DNA of 64,000 nt from BOKV01 sp041739465 (GCA_041739465.1 JBGSNX010000023.1:36755-100754); one strand, 5' to 3'. Positions 51,282 to 60,964 are shown, counted from the stretch's first letter. A program made the numbers and translations. The notes: generated by a model from the sequence alone, not told the origin.

Positions 51282-52126
51282 CGCCATTCGTTTCCAGCCT
51301 TCCTATGCTCGACCCCAAAGACAGACGGCTGGATCAATCGCCGCATGATCCCGCAATTGCCAAGACTGGAACGGTGTCGGCTGCCATCGCCAGCTTGCGC
51401 CGCGAACCCCGGCTGGATTGCGGCTTGGACACGCAATTGCTGTTCGGGGACTCCGTGAAAATCCTGTCAGCCGCTGGCGAATGGCTTCGCGTGCAGGCGC
51501 AGCGCGACAATTATGTTGGCTGGACGCAGTCAGATGCGGTGACGGAAAGGCCAATGACTCCCACCCATCTTGTCTGCGCACCGCGCAGTTTTGTGTATCC
51601 GGGGCCAGATTTGCGCTTTCCAGCGAGTGAATCACTGTCGATGGGTTCTGCTGTGGAGGTAACGGGAACTTCGCAAACACGCGGAACCGACTATGCCCTG
51701 TTGGCAGGGGGCGAAGCGATGATCGCCGGTCATTTGCGTGCGATCGACACACCAGACACCGACCCCGTTGAAGTGGCTTCACGGCTTTTGGGAACACCCT
51801 ATCTGTGGGGTGGCAACTCGGCGTTCGGCATTGATTGCTCAGGTCTGGTGCAACTGGCTTTTCGCATGTGCGGCACGGATGTGTTGCGCGATTCCGACAT
51901 GCAGGCAGCAACCCTTGGCAGCGAGATCGACCCTGGGCTTGACCATACGGGCCTTGTCCGGGGCGATCTGATTTTCTGGAAAGGCCATGTCGCCATGGTC
52001 GAAGGCGACGGCTCGATCCTGCATGCCAGCGGCCATGCCATGCTGGTGATTCGCGAGGATCTTGGCCAAGCAATTGAACGAATTGCCCGGCTTTATGCCA
52101 AACCCATCGGCTATCGCCGTCCCTGA
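51278..52126 (+). CDS. NlpC/P60 (C40) peptidoglycan endopeptidase
   Basis: A 282-residue protein with SH3-like domains in the N-terminal half (GEWLRVQAQRDNYVGWTQSD) and a C-terminal NlpC/P60 domain from about residue 165. The catalytic Cys is in FGIDCSGLVQLAF and the catalytic His in WKGHVAMVEG, with a following His in ILHASGH. It starts with GTG 51278, overlapping the MarR gene. No signal peptide is visible, so it may act in the cytoplasm on imported murein peptides, cutting between D-Glu and DAP. Its stop is 3 bp from the stop of ghrA. Confidence 0.88.
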   Translation: MTPFVSSLPMLDPKDRRLDQSPHDPAIAKTGTVSAAIASLRREPRLDCGLDTQLLFGDSVKILSAAGEWLRVQAQRDNYVGWTQSDAVTERPMTPTHLVCAPRSFVYPGPDLRFPASESLSMGSAVEVTGTSQTRGTDYALLAGGEAMIAGHLRAIDTPDTDPVEVASRLLGTPYLWGGNSAFGIDCSGLVQLAFRMCGTDVLRDSDMQAATLGSEIDPGLDHTGLVRGDLIFWKGHVAMVEGDGSILHASGHAMLVIREDLGQAIERIARLYAKPIGYRRP

Positions 52127-52129
52127 AAA

Positions 52130-53077
52130 TCAATAGCCAGCGTCGCGGTCCACCAGATTGGCAAGCGGCAATCCAGCGTCATACTCGTCCATTTGCCGAA
52201 CCATGATGGGCGCCAGACGGGCGGGATCGGAAGTGGCAGCGGCATGCGGTGTCACTGTCACACGCGGATGGTTCCACAATGCACTGTCGCGCGGTAGCGG
52301 CTCGGTCTGAAACACGTCAAGGCTCGCGGCCATCAACGATCCGGAATTGAGCGCTGCCAGAATGTCTGCTTCCACCTGCAGCAAACCGCGGCCGGCATTG
52401 ATCAGCACCGAGCCGCCAATCGGGGTCGATTTCTTCATGTGGCCAAGCAGCTTTGCATTGATGATGCCATGCGTTGCAGGTGTCAGCGGCAACAGGACCA
52501 CCAGCATGTCGCAAGCACCCACGAACGAGGGCAATTGCTCCTCGCCATGATAGCAGGCGATGCCGTCCACCTTCTTTTCGGTGCGGCTCCAGCCAATCAC
52601 CTTGAACCCCAGCGTGCCGAGCTTGAGCCCGGCATCCGTTCCAAGCACGCCAAGCCCCATGATGCCGATCACAAGATCGCTTGCGGCGGGCTGATAGGGT
52701 TCGCGCCAGATTTTCCGATTCTGCTGGTCGCGATAAATGCGCCCTTGCCGGAAATGGTCCAGTACCTGCCACACCACATATTCGCTCATTCGCATGGTCA
52801 GGTCATCGGCAACAACCCGCACTATCGGCACGTTGGGAACACCGCTGTCCTTGAAGATGTGGTCAACGCCAGCGCCGATGGAGAATATGGCGCGAAGGTT
52901 TGGCAGCTTTGAAAGCACGCCCGGCCGCTGTTTCCAAACCACGGCAAACCGGATCGAGGGGTCATTGGGGCCATCGGGCTCGGTAACCGTTTCGCGGTCG
53001 GTCAGGGTCCTGAACTGGTCAAGCCAAACCGATGGTTCCCAGCCGGTAACCGACACCAAAATCTTGTCTTTTGTCAT
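52130..53077 (-). CDS. ghrA: Glyoxylate/hydroxypyruvate reductase A-like 2-hydroxyacid dehydrogenase
   Basis: A 315-residue NAD(P)H-dependent reductase. The dinucleotide-binding motif is GIMGLGVLGTDAGLKLGTLG. The catalytic Arg is in LINAGRGLLQVEADIL's neighbourhood and the catalytic His in PRVTVTPHAAA. The early substrate loop is FSIGAGVDHIF. It matches GhrA, which reduces glyoxylate and hydroxypyruvate. Its start overlaps the stop of the Yej-type ATPase gene by ATGA (53074-53077), making it the last gene of the peptide transporter operon, an unexpected partnership. Confidence 0.88.
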   Translation of the reverse strand: MTKDKILVSVTGWEPSVWLDQFRTLTDRETVTEPDGPNDPSIRFAVVWKQRPGVLSKLPNLRAIFSIGAGVDHIFKDSGVPNVPIVRVVADDLTMRMSEYVVWQVLDHFRQGRIYRDQQNRKIWREPYQPAASDLVIGIMGLGVLGTDAGLKLGTLGFKVIGWSRTEKKVDGIACYHGEEQLPSFVGACDMLVVLLPLTPATHGIINAKLLGHMKKSTPIGGSVLINAGRGLLQVEADILAALNSGSLMAASLDVFQTEPLPRDSALWNHPRVTVTPHAAATSDPARLAPIMVRQMDEYDAGLPLANLVDRDAGY

Positions 53078-54702
53078 TGGCTCACCACTCCCGTTGGCGC
53101 GGTTTCAAGGTTGAACGCTGCTGCAATCAGCGCCCTTGTGTAATCCGATTCCGGTTTTTCAAAAATCTGTTCTGCCGTTCCGTGTTCGACCACCACGCCG
53201 TTGCGCATGACAACCACTTCATTGGCGAGTGCGCGCACCACCCGCAAATCATGGCTGATGAACAGATAGGCCAATTGGTGCTTCTCCTGGAGATTGCGCA
53301 ACAAATCCACCACTTGCGCCTGCACACTCATGTCGAGGGCCGATGTCGGCTCGTCCAGCATGATGAATTTGGGTTTGAGAACAATGGCCCGCGCAATTGC
53401 AATGCGCTGGCGCTGGCCACCCGAAAATTCGTGCGGATAGCGATGGCGGGTTTCTGGATCGAGTCCGACTTCCACCAAGGCATCGCACACGCGCCCATCG
53501 CGCTCTTCGTGTGAAAGCTGCGCCTCATGCACCCAAAGCCCTTCGGCAATGATTTCGCCCACCGACATTCGCGGACTGAGCGATCCGAAAGGGTCCTGGA
53601 AAACCACCTGCATTTCGCGGCGCAGCGGCCGCATGGCGCCACGGCCAAAACCAGAAATGTCTCTGCCGTTGAAAGTGATTTCCCCCTTGGAGGAGATCAG
53701 CCGTGTCAACGCCAGTCCAAGTGTCGTCTTGCCTGAGCCCGATTCCCCGACAATGCCCAGTGTCTGGCCTTGGCGGATGATCACATCAATACCGTCTACC
53801 GCTTTCACATGGCCAACGGTCCGGCGCATAAGGCCTCGCTTCACCGGAAACCAGACTTTGATGTCATTACCCTGCATGACCACGGGCGCCGAATGATCGC
53901 TTTTGGGCGGTTGCCCCTTGGGTTCTGCCGCCAGCAGTCTTTGTGTGTACTCGTGTTGCGGGTCGTCGAAAACGGCCGCCGTTTTGCCTTCCTCGACAAT
54001 CTTGCCGCCTTGCATGACGCAAACACGGTCGGAAATCTTGCGAACAATGCCAAGGTCATGCGTGATGAAAAGCATCGCCATGCCGCGCTCGCGCTGCAGT
54101 TTTGCCAGCAGTTCCAGGATTTGTGCCTGCACGGTCACGTCCAGCGCGGTGGTAGGCTCATCGGCAATCAGCAATTCCGGGTCATTGGCCAGCGCCATTG
54201 CGATCATCACGCGCTGTCTTTGCCCCCCTGAAAGCTGATGCGGATAAGCTCCAAGGCGGCTTTCGGCATCGCGGATGCCGACCTGTGCCAAAAGCTCCAG
54301 CACACGCTGGCGCTGGGCGCTACCGCTAAGCCCGCGGTGCAATTCCAGGATCTCGCCCACCTGCCGTTCGATATGGTGCAGCGGATTGAGCGAAGTCATC
54401 GGCTCCTGGAAAATCATCGTGATGTCATTGCCGCGCACCTGCCGCAAGTCACGCTCATCGCGGTCGAGGAGGTTCTGGCCCTTGAACAGCACCGAACCGG
54501 AGGGGTGGGATGCAGGCGGATAGGATAGCAGTTTGAGGATCGACAGCGCGGACACGGATTTGCCCGATCCGGATTCGCCCACCAATGCCAGCGTTTCCCC
54601 TTTGCCGATGTCGAATGAGACGCGGTCAACAGCAGTCGTGGTCTTGCCACCTTGCGTAAAGGCAACCGACAACTCGCGAACTGAAAGAAGGGGCTCTGTC
54701 AT
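53074..54702 (-). CDS. yejF: Peptide ABC transporter, fused ATPase subunits (YejF-like)
   Basis: A 542-residue protein with two complete ATPase domains. Domain 1 has GESGSGKSVSALSIL, LSGGQRQRVMIAMAL and LLIADEPTTALDV; domain 2 has GESGSGKTTLGLALTR, FSGGQRQRIAIARAI and FIMLDEPTSALDM. This is the DppDF fusion seen in YejF. The transporter imports peptides such as microcin C or other antimicrobial peptides. It overlaps YejE upstream (54699-54702) and ghrA downstream. Confidence 0.92.
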   Translation of the reverse strand: MTEPLLSVRELSVAFTQGGKTTTAVDRVSFDIGKGETLALVGESGSGKSVSALSILKLLSYPPASHPSGSVLFKGQNLLDRDERDLRQVRGNDITMIFQEPMTSLNPLHHIERQVGEILELHRGLSGSAQRQRVLELLAQVGIRDAESRLGAYPHQLSGGQRQRVMIAMALANDPELLIADEPTTALDVTVQAQILELLAKLQRERGMAMLFITHDLGIVRKISDRVCVMQGGKIVEEGKTAAVFDDPQHEYTQRLLAAEPKGQPPKSDHSAPVVMQGNDIKVWFPVKRGLMRRTVGHVKAVDGIDVIIRQGQTLGIVGESGSGKTTLGLALTRLISSKGEITFNGRDISGFGRGAMRPLRREMQVVFQDPFGSLSPRMSVGEIIAEGLWVHEAQLSHEERDGRVCDALVEVGLDPETRHRYPHEFSGGQRQRIAIARAIVLKPKFIMLDEPTSALDMSVQAQVVDLLRNLQEKHQLAYLFISHDLRVVRALANEVVVMRNGVVVEHGTAEQIFEKPESDYTRALIAAAFNLETAPTGVVSQ

Positions 54703-55844
54703 TTGAAAGTCTTGCGTGGGTCAAAGGCATCGCGCGTCGCTTCGCCGACGAAAATCAGCAACGAAAGCATGAGTGAAATTACGAAGAACCCGGAAAGCCC
54801 GAGCCAAGGTGCCTGCAAATTGTTGCGTCCCTGGCTCATCAGCTCGCCAAGCGAAGGTGAGCCGGGCGGAAGGCCAAGTCCCAGAAAATCCAGTGAGGTC
54901 AGCGTTGAAATTGATCCGTTGAGAATGAACGGCAGGAATGTCAGCGTCGCAACCATGGCATTGGGCAGCAAATGCCGGAACATGATGGACCAGTCGCCAA
55001 CGCCCAGCGCCCTGGCTGCATTGACATATTCGGAATTGCGCGCGCGCAGGAATTCGGCGCGCACCACCCCCACGAATGCGGTCCACTGGAACAGCAGCAT
55101 GATTAGCAAAAGCACCCAGAACCCTGGTGGCAGGACAGCCGCCATGATCAGCAGGATGTAGAGTACCGGCATCGAAGACCAGATTTCGATGAAGCGCTGG
55201 AAGATGAGATCGACCAGCCCCCCGAAATAGCCCTGAACTGCGCCGGCGGTCACTCCGATCACTGCTGACGCTGCCGTCAGCACGAGGCCAAACAGCACCG
55301 AAATTCGAAACCCGTAGATGATCCGCGCCATCACATCGCGCGCCTGGTCATCGGTTCCAAGCCAGTTCCAGTTGCCGATGGTGCAGGACGGGTCAGCCAT
55401 GCCATTTGGATAGTTGCTGCAGCGCTTTTCGGCGTCGAGCAGCCATGACGGTCGCGCCGGGGCCGGCTCGGGGATCTGTGCATTCACCGTCCGGTAGGAA
55501 TAGCGGATGGGCGGCCACAGCGCCCAGCCGTGCTGCGCTATCGCTTGTTCAATCTCGACGATCTTGTAGTCGGTGACCGGCAGAAAGCCCTCTTCACCAA
55601 GGAAGGTTTCTTCCGGATAGTTCTTGAGAACCGGAAAATAGGTTTCGCCCTTGAAGTGCAGGATGATCGGACGGTCATTGGCGAGGAACTCGGAAAACAG
55701 CGAAAGTCCGAAAAGAACCACGAAAATCCACAAGGACCAGTAGCCGCGCCGGTTTGCCTTGAAATTGGCCAGACGCCGCTGGTTGAGCGGTGTCAGCGCG
55801 AAGCGCTTGCGCGATGGTGTCTGATTGCTTGCGGAAGTGCTCAC
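54699..55844 (-). CDS. yejE: Peptide ABC transporter permease (YejE-like)
   Basis: A 381-residue inner-membrane permease. The first helix is WSLWIFVVLFGLSLFSEFLA. A long periplasmic insert (about residues 60-165) carries YRTVNAQIPEPAPARPSWLL and GTDDQARDVMARIIYGF, typical of YejE. The EAA loop is around FLRARNSEYVNAARALGVGD. It begins with GTG at 55844 in a GTGA overlap with yejB. The stop overlaps yejF by ATGA. Confidence 0.92.
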   Translation of the reverse strand: MSTSASNQTPSRKRFALTPLNQRRLANFKANRRGYWSLWIFVVLFGLSLFSEFLANDRPIILHFKGETYFPVLKNYPEETFLGEEGFLPVTDYKIVEIEQAIAQHGWALWPPIRYSYRTVNAQIPEPAPARPSWLLDAEKRCSNYPNGMADPSCTIGNWNWLGTDDQARDVMARIIYGFRISVLFGLVLTAASAVIGVTAGAVQGYFGGLVDLIFQRFIEIWSSMPVLYILLIMAAVLPPGFWVLLLIMLLFQWTAFVGVVRAEFLRARNSEYVNAARALGVGDWSIMFRHLLPNAMVATLTFLPFILNGSISTLTSLDFLGLGLPPGSPSLGELMSQGRNNLQAPWLGLSGFFVISLMLSLLIFVGEATRDAFDPRKTFK

Positions 55845-57049
55845 GTTTGCCTCGATTCAAAATCGATGCGCGGATCTATCCATGTGTAGACAAGGTCCGA
55901 GAGCAACCCGACCAGCAGGCCCATCAGCGAGAAAATGTAAAGGGTCGCAAACACCACCGGGTAGTCACGCTCGATCACCGAGCGGTAGCCGAGCAAGCCA
56001 AGTCCATCGAGCGAAAAGATCGTCTCGATCAGCAACGAACCGGTGAAGAACGCCGAGATGAACGCGCCGGGGAATCCGGCAATGACAATCAGCATCGCGT
56101 TGCGGAAAACATGGCCGTAAAGCACCTGTCTTTCGGTCAGTCCCTTTGCCCGGGCTGTGATCACATATTGCTTGCGGATTTCATCAAGGAACGAATTCTT
56201 GGTCAAAAGCGCAGTGGTGGCAAAGGATGAAAGCACCAGCGCGGTCAGCGGCAGCGCCAGGTGCCAGAAATAATCGGGCACGATCACCGTCCCGCAATGG
56301 GCTGGATCAAACCCGCCATTGGCGCTGAAAGGCCAGATGTATTCCCAGATCCTGAAAGTGAATTGCTGCGGAAAACCTGCCCATACAACTGGCGCGCAGA
56401 CCGACCCGTCCAGCCCGTCGCTGAGCAAACCACGCAACGGGAACCAGTCGAAATACGATCCGCCGGCAAACACAACCATCAGCAGGATGGCAAAAAGGAA
56501 GCCGGGAATTGCGTAGGCGACAATGATCACTCCGCTGGTCCACACATCAAAACTGGAGCCGTCATTGACCGCCTTGCGAATGCCGAGCGGTATTGAAATA
56601 CCGTAGGAAATCAGCGTGATCCACAAGCCGAGCGAGATCGAAACCGGCATCTTGTCGAGGATGAGATCAATGACGGAAATCTTTCGGAAATAGCTCTCGC
56701 CAAAATCAAACCGGATGTAATTCCAGATCATCTGGCCAAAACGTTCGAGCGGCGGCTTGTCGAAGCCGAACTGCTTTTCCAGTTTTTCGATGAATTGCGG
56801 ATCAAGTCCCTGCGCGCCACGGTATTTGCTGGGCGAATCATTGATGCTGTCGAGCTGGTTGCTGCCTCCGAAGTCCGAGCCGCCACCGGAAATGCGGTCT
56901 GTCGCAGAACCGCCCTGGCCGTTGAGCTGCGCCACGACCTGCTCGATGGGGCCGCCTGGCGCAAACTGGATGACGGCGAACGATATCGCCATGATCCCGA
57001 GCATGGTCGGAATGATCAGCAGGAGCCGTCGGAGAATGTAGGCTCCCAT
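55841..57049 (-). CDS. yejB: Peptide ABC transporter permease (YejB-like)
   Basis: A 402-residue permease. The N-terminus MGAYILRRLLLIIPTMLGIM is the classic DppB-type first helix, followed by an insert of about 80 residues rich in Gly and Ser (GGSATDRISGGGSDFGGSNQ) that is characteristic of YejB. The EAA loop is RKQYVITARAKGLTERQVLY. It starts 50 bp after the second binding protein gene and overlaps yejE by GTGA. Confidence 0.92.
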   Translation of the reverse strand: MGAYILRRLLLIIPTMLGIMAISFAVIQFAPGGPIEQVVAQLNGQGGSATDRISGGGSDFGGSNQLDSINDSPSKYRGAQGLDPQFIEKLEKQFGFDKPPLERFGQMIWNYIRFDFGESYFRKISVIDLILDKMPVSISLGLWITLISYGISIPLGIRKAVNDGSSFDVWTSGVIIVAYAIPGFLFAILLMVVFAGGSYFDWFPLRGLLSDGLDGSVCAPVVWAGFPQQFTFRIWEYIWPFSANGGFDPAHCGTVIVPDYFWHLALPLTALVLSSFATTALLTKNSFLDEIRKQYVITARAKGLTERQVLYGHVFRNAMLIVIAGFPGAFISAFFTGSLLIETIFSLDGLGLLGYRSVIERDYPVVFATLYIFSLMGLLVGLLSDLVYTWIDPRIDFESRQT

Positions 57050-57099
57050 TTATCGCGCTTTCGCTCCCGTGAACTGGTTGGCCCGGATGGACGGCTGCA

Positions 57100-58974
57100 T
57101 CAATTGTCAGCCGAGGGCGTTTTTTTGGCCGGATCGCGCCACCACATGCGTTCCACCGGAAATGCGTAGTCCGGCTTTTGCTCTTTCCAGCCAAACACAT
57201 CCCAGCAGGCAACCCGGTGATTCGCCGAATGCCAATTTGGAATCCAATAATGGGTCGCGCGCAAGGCCCGGTCGAGTGCCCGCATGGCCGTTACCAGCTC
57301 ATCTCTGCTCTGGGCGGCACTTGCAGCTTCGATCAGCGCGTCAATTCCCGGCTCATTGATGCCCGGGTGGTTCTCCGAGCCCGGCCTGTTCGCACTTTCG
57401 GAATGGAAATACCGCCGCAAGGTCTCGCCGGGCGGATTTGCAGCCAATGAATAGGCAACCATCATCATTTCAAAGTCATGGCTTTCGATCCGGCTTTGAT
57501 ATTGCGCAGGGTCGGCAAGCCGCAACGAGATTTCAATGCCCATGTTGCGCAGATTCTCGGAATAGGGCGAAAGGATCCGCTCGAACACCTGTTCGTCAAT
57601 CAGCACTTCGAGGGAAAGCGGCTTGCCCTGCGCATCAACAAGCTTACCCTTGTCCTTTTTCCAGCCAGCTTCAGCAAAAAGCCGGTCAGCCTTGCGGAAA
57701 ATGCTGCGGTCCTTGCCACTGCCGTCGGTTTTGTTCTGCAGGTAGGGCTCACCGAAAACAGCTTCGGGCAATTGCCCGCGCAAGGGTTCAAGCAGCTTGA
57801 GTTCAGCCTCATCCGGCTTGCCTTCTGCTTCAAACGGCGAGCGGGCAAACAGCGAATGCGATCGGGTATATGCTCCATAAAACAGGTTCTTGTTGGTCCA
57901 TTCGAAGTCGAAAAGCGTGGCAATTGCCTGTCGGGTCGCGGGATGCGAAAATTTCTCGAGGCGCGCGTTGAGTGCAAATGCTTGCAGCGAAGGCCGCTTC
58001 TCGCCGGCAAACTCCACCTTGCGCACCCGGCCGTCCTTGACCGCCGGGAAATTGTACTCGGTTGCCCACGACTTTGAGGTGAATTCCTGCCGCCACAGGA
58101 TTTCACCTTTCTTGAAGGCCTCGAACGCCGCCTGGCGCTCCTGGTAAAAATCAATTCGCAGAAAATCGAAATGGTCCAGCCCGCGCATCACCGGCAGGTC
58201 GCGGCCCCAATAGTTCTCATCGCGCTCATACTCGATGAATTGCCCGATCGAACTGCGCCTGACCTTGTACCGGCCAGACGACATTGGCGGATCGATGGTT
58301 GCCTCTTCAAACTTGACCGAACCGTAATAGGCTTTCGACAATATCGGCGCGGAAGATGCGATCGACAGGATCGCCCGCGCCGATTGCTTGCCATTGAAGC
58401 GAAGGTCAATGGTGTGGTCCGCAACCACCTCGGCGCTGTCCATGTTGGCAAGGTCCAGCGAGAGCTGCGGGTGCCCCAGTTCCTTGAGCGTGATCAGTGA
58501 GAATACGACATCCTCGGCAGTGACGGGGGTTCCGTCGTAAAACAATGCTTCCGGGCGCAACTCGAACCGGTAGGCGTTGCGATCTGCCGAAATGATGACG
58601 CTGGAAGCCAGAAGGCCGTAAATCGCATCAGGTTCGTCATAGGCCTCGCTCATCAAGGTATCGAAGCAATATTCCATCCGCGGCGGGGCCTCCCCCGAAA
58701 GCACGAAAGTGTTGAGCGTGTTGAATGTGTTGGGGTTCTGGTTGAAGTTCCAGTTCGGCGGGCTGAAGGCAAATGCTCCGCCCTTGGGTGCTTCTGGTGC
58801 AGCATATTCGAACTGGGTGAAGCCATCCGGGTATTTGAGTTCCCCGAAAGCTGAAAGCCCGTGAAGTGGTTGTTCCACCGGATTGGCAGCAAGCGAAAAG
58901 CGCGGGCGCATCACCACTGCGGCAGCGATAGCCCCATGCAGGAAACGGCGGCGGGTAAAGTGCAAGCCCCTCAA
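57100..58974 (-). CDS. Peptide-binding protein, family 5 (YejA-like, second copy, Tat-type signal)
   Basis: A 624-residue periplasmic solute-binding protein. It starts with TTG at 58974, overlapping the stop of the first binding protein gene (TTGA). The N-terminus has a twin-arginine-like motif, TRRRFLHGAIAAAVVM, suggesting Tat export after folding, unlike its neighbour. The body has YAAPEAPKGGAF, ALFYDGTPVTAEDVVFSL and a C-terminal YWIPNWHSANHRVA block close to YejA. It is followed by yejB (51 bp gap). Ligand probably peptides; two binding proteins widen specificity. Confidence 0.88.
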   Translation of the reverse strand: MRGLHFTRRRFLHGAIAAAVVMRPRFSLAANPVEQPLHGLSAFGELKYPDGFTQFEYAAPEAPKGGAFAFSPPNWNFNQNPNTFNTLNTFVLSGEAPPRMEYCFDTLMSEAYDEPDAIYGLLASSVIISADRNAYRFELRPEALFYDGTPVTAEDVVFSLITLKELGHPQLSLDLANMDSAEVVADHTIDLRFNGKQSARAILSIASSAPILSKAYYGSVKFEEATIDPPMSSGRYKVRRSSIGQFIEYERDENYWGRDLPVMRGLDHFDFLRIDFYQERQAAFEAFKKGEILWRQEFTSKSWATEYNFPAVKDGRVRKVEFAGEKRPSLQAFALNARLEKFSHPATRQAIATLFDFEWTNKNLFYGAYTRSHSLFARSPFEAEGKPDEAELKLLEPLRGQLPEAVFGEPYLQNKTDGSGKDRSIFRKADRLFAEAGWKKDKGKLVDAQGKPLSLEVLIDEQVFERILSPYSENLRNMGIEISLRLADPAQYQSRIESHDFEMMMVAYSLAANPPGETLRRYFHSESANRPGSENHPGINEPGIDALIEAASAAQSRDELVTAMRALDRALRATHYWIPNWHSANHRVACWDVFGWKEQKPDYAFPVERMWWRDPAKKTPSADN

Positions 58975-60827
58975 TTTGCGCTCCCGCTGGTTCCTGCCAC
59001 GGCAGGATCAACCCACCATGAGTAGATGTCGATGCCGCTGTATTCGGGTTGGACCGGCGGGGATTGCAGCTTTTTCCACCAGGAAAACCAGGTTTCAGGA
59101 TTGTGCCACATGGGAATGGCATAGACACCCGTCATCAGCACACGGTCGAGTGCCTGCGTCAGCGCGACGAGTTCAGCCCTGTCCCTTGCGGTGATGATGC
59201 GCTCGACAAGTTCATCCACGACCTTGTCCTTCACGCCCGCAAAATTGCGCGAGCCGCGCTTGTCAGCTGCGGCTGACGACCAGTAATCGCGCTGCTCATT
59301 GCCGGGCGAAAGCGACTGCCCCGTCGTTGCCATGGTCATTTCAAACTCGAAACCGTCCAACCTGTTCTTGTATTGCGCCTGGTCAACCACGCGAAGTGCG
59401 GCCTTGATTCCAAGTTTGGAAAAATACTCGACTGTCGGAATGCCAACTCGCTCATCCACCGGACCCGAACCCAGGATTTCGATTTCGAATTGCTTTCCGT
59501 CCGGGCCCAGCAGTCGACCTGATTCAAACCGGTATCCCGCCTGCGTGAACAGGTTGAGCGCCTCGCGCTGGAATTTGCGTGTGTCTGCGGGCGCGGCATA
59601 GACCGGCAGGGAAAAGCTGGAATCAATCGCCTCGTCTGCGATACGCCCGCGATATTCTTCCAGGATCTCCTTCATCCGCCCCGAAGGAGCCGCCGGACCT
59701 GCCTGCAGTTCGCCACCCTCGAACGCAGAATCGGTCCGCGTGTAAAGCCCGTAGAACAAGGTCTTGTTCATGGATTCGAAGTCGAACAGCAGGTTCAGCG
59801 CCTTTCGCACCCTGATGTCGGTAAATTTCGGGTTTCTCGTGTTGAAAACATAGGCCTGGAAAGGTTCCGGGCTGGTGGTCTTGAAGGCCTTGCGGATCCC
59901 GTCGCCGCGCTGGAGGGCAGGAAAGTTGTATTCGATTGCCCATCGTTGCGAGCGGTTTTCGTTGCGGGTATCGGCAAGGCCGCCCTTCTTGAAAGCCTCC
60001 CAAAGCGCATTGTCGTCAAGAATGTAGGTGTATTCGATCCGGTCGAAATTGTAGCGCCCCTTGCGAACAGCGATATCCGCCGCCCAGTAATCCTTGACCC
60101 GTTCGAACGTGACGGATTTGCCGGAATCAAATCTTGCGATCTTGTACGGTCCTGAACCCAACGGAATTTCCGAGGTCGGCTCGGCAATGTTGCGCTGCTT
60201 GCCGCTGGCATCCATGCCCTCCCACCAATGCTTGGGAAGCACCGGCATGTCACCCAGGATGATCGGAAGTTCCCGGTTTCCCGCCACATCGAAGCTGAAG
60301 GTGATTTCGCGTTCGCCGGTTTTTTCAGCCTTCACCACATTGTGGTAGTAGCCATTGTAGAACGGGTGATTGGCTTTGAGGGCATTCAACGAAAAAATCA
60401 CGTCTTCAGGCGTAATCGCTTTGCCGTCGTGAAACCGTGCTGCCGCATTGAGCCGGTAGGTGACGGAAGAGAAGTCATCAGGGTAGGAAAACGCCTCGGC
60501 GACCAGACCATAGGATGCTGAAGGCTGATCAAGCGATTGGTCAAAAAGCGTGTCCCACAGCAATCCGCCGCCAAGGCCAAGACCGGCAGCCGCATCTCCT
60601 CGCACGACAAAGGGGTTGAACGAATCGAATGAGCCCAGCGCTGCCTCACTGAGGGTCCCGCCCTTTGGCGCATCCGGATTTACATGCTCATAGTGCTTGA
60701 AATCAGGCCCGTACTTCAATTCGCCAAACAATGTGCCGCCATGCCGCCACCCATCAGCATCCTGCGCCGCGACCTGCCCGTTCACGGCAAGCAGCGAAAT
60801 GAGAAGGATTGCAAGGCGTTTGAGCAT
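58971..60827 (-). CDS. yejA: Peptide-binding protein, family 5 (YejA-like, first copy)
   Basis: A 618-residue periplasmic solute-binding protein with a Sec signal peptide (LAILLISLLAVNGQVAA, cleavage before QDADGW). Family-5 motifs are HVNPDAPKGGTLSEAA, ARFHDGKAITPEDVIFSLNA and a C-terminal YAIPMWHNPETWFSWW. It is the first gene of the yej operon. Its paralogue follows with a 4-bp overlap. Delivers peptides to YejBEF. Confidence 0.9.
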   Translation of the reverse strand: MLKRLAILLISLLAVNGQVAAQDADGWRHGGTLFGELKYGPDFKHYEHVNPDAPKGGTLSEAALGSFDSFNPFVVRGDAAAGLGLGGGLLWDTLFDQSLDQPSASYGLVAEAFSYPDDFSSVTYRLNAAARFHDGKAITPEDVIFSLNALKANHPFYNGYYHNVVKAEKTGEREITFSFDVAGNRELPIILGDMPVLPKHWWEGMDASGKQRNIAEPTSEIPLGSGPYKIARFDSGKSVTFERVKDYWAADIAVRKGRYNFDRIEYTYILDDNALWEAFKKGGLADTRNENRSQRWAIEYNFPALQRGDGIRKAFKTTSPEPFQAYVFNTRNPKFTDIRVRKALNLLFDFESMNKTLFYGLYTRTDSAFEGGELQAGPAAPSGRMKEILEEYRGRIADEAIDSSFSLPVYAAPADTRKFQREALNLFTQAGYRFESGRLLGPDGKQFEIEILGSGPVDERVGIPTVEYFSKLGIKAALRVVDQAQYKNRLDGFEFEMTMATTGQSLSPGNEQRDYWSSAAADKRGSRNFAGVKDKVVDELVERIITARDRAELVALTQALDRVLMTGVYAIPMWHNPETWFSWWKKLQSPPVQPEYSGIDIYSWWVDPAVAGTSGSAN

Positions 60828-60913
60828 GTCCTGGCCTTTTTGATGGTTTCGTCACACGAACATAAACAAACAGGCGAGCGTGGCAATGCTGCGACACGAA
60901 CTCGTGCGCGCAA

Positions 60914-60944
60914 CAAAAAAGGCCGGACAAGCCGACCTTTTTTC
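60914..60944 (-). terminator. Terminator between cycM and the yej operon
   Basis: GGCCGG (60921-60926), ACAAG, CCGACC (60932-60937) pair with one C-A mismatch, flanked by A6 on the left and T6 on the right. Leftward it ends the cytochrome c transcript before the yejA promoter. About 85 bp (60828-60913) remain as the yej leader, where I recognise no operator. Confidence 0.7.
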
Positions 60945-60964
60945 ATTTGCGGCTGTTTTGCCGT

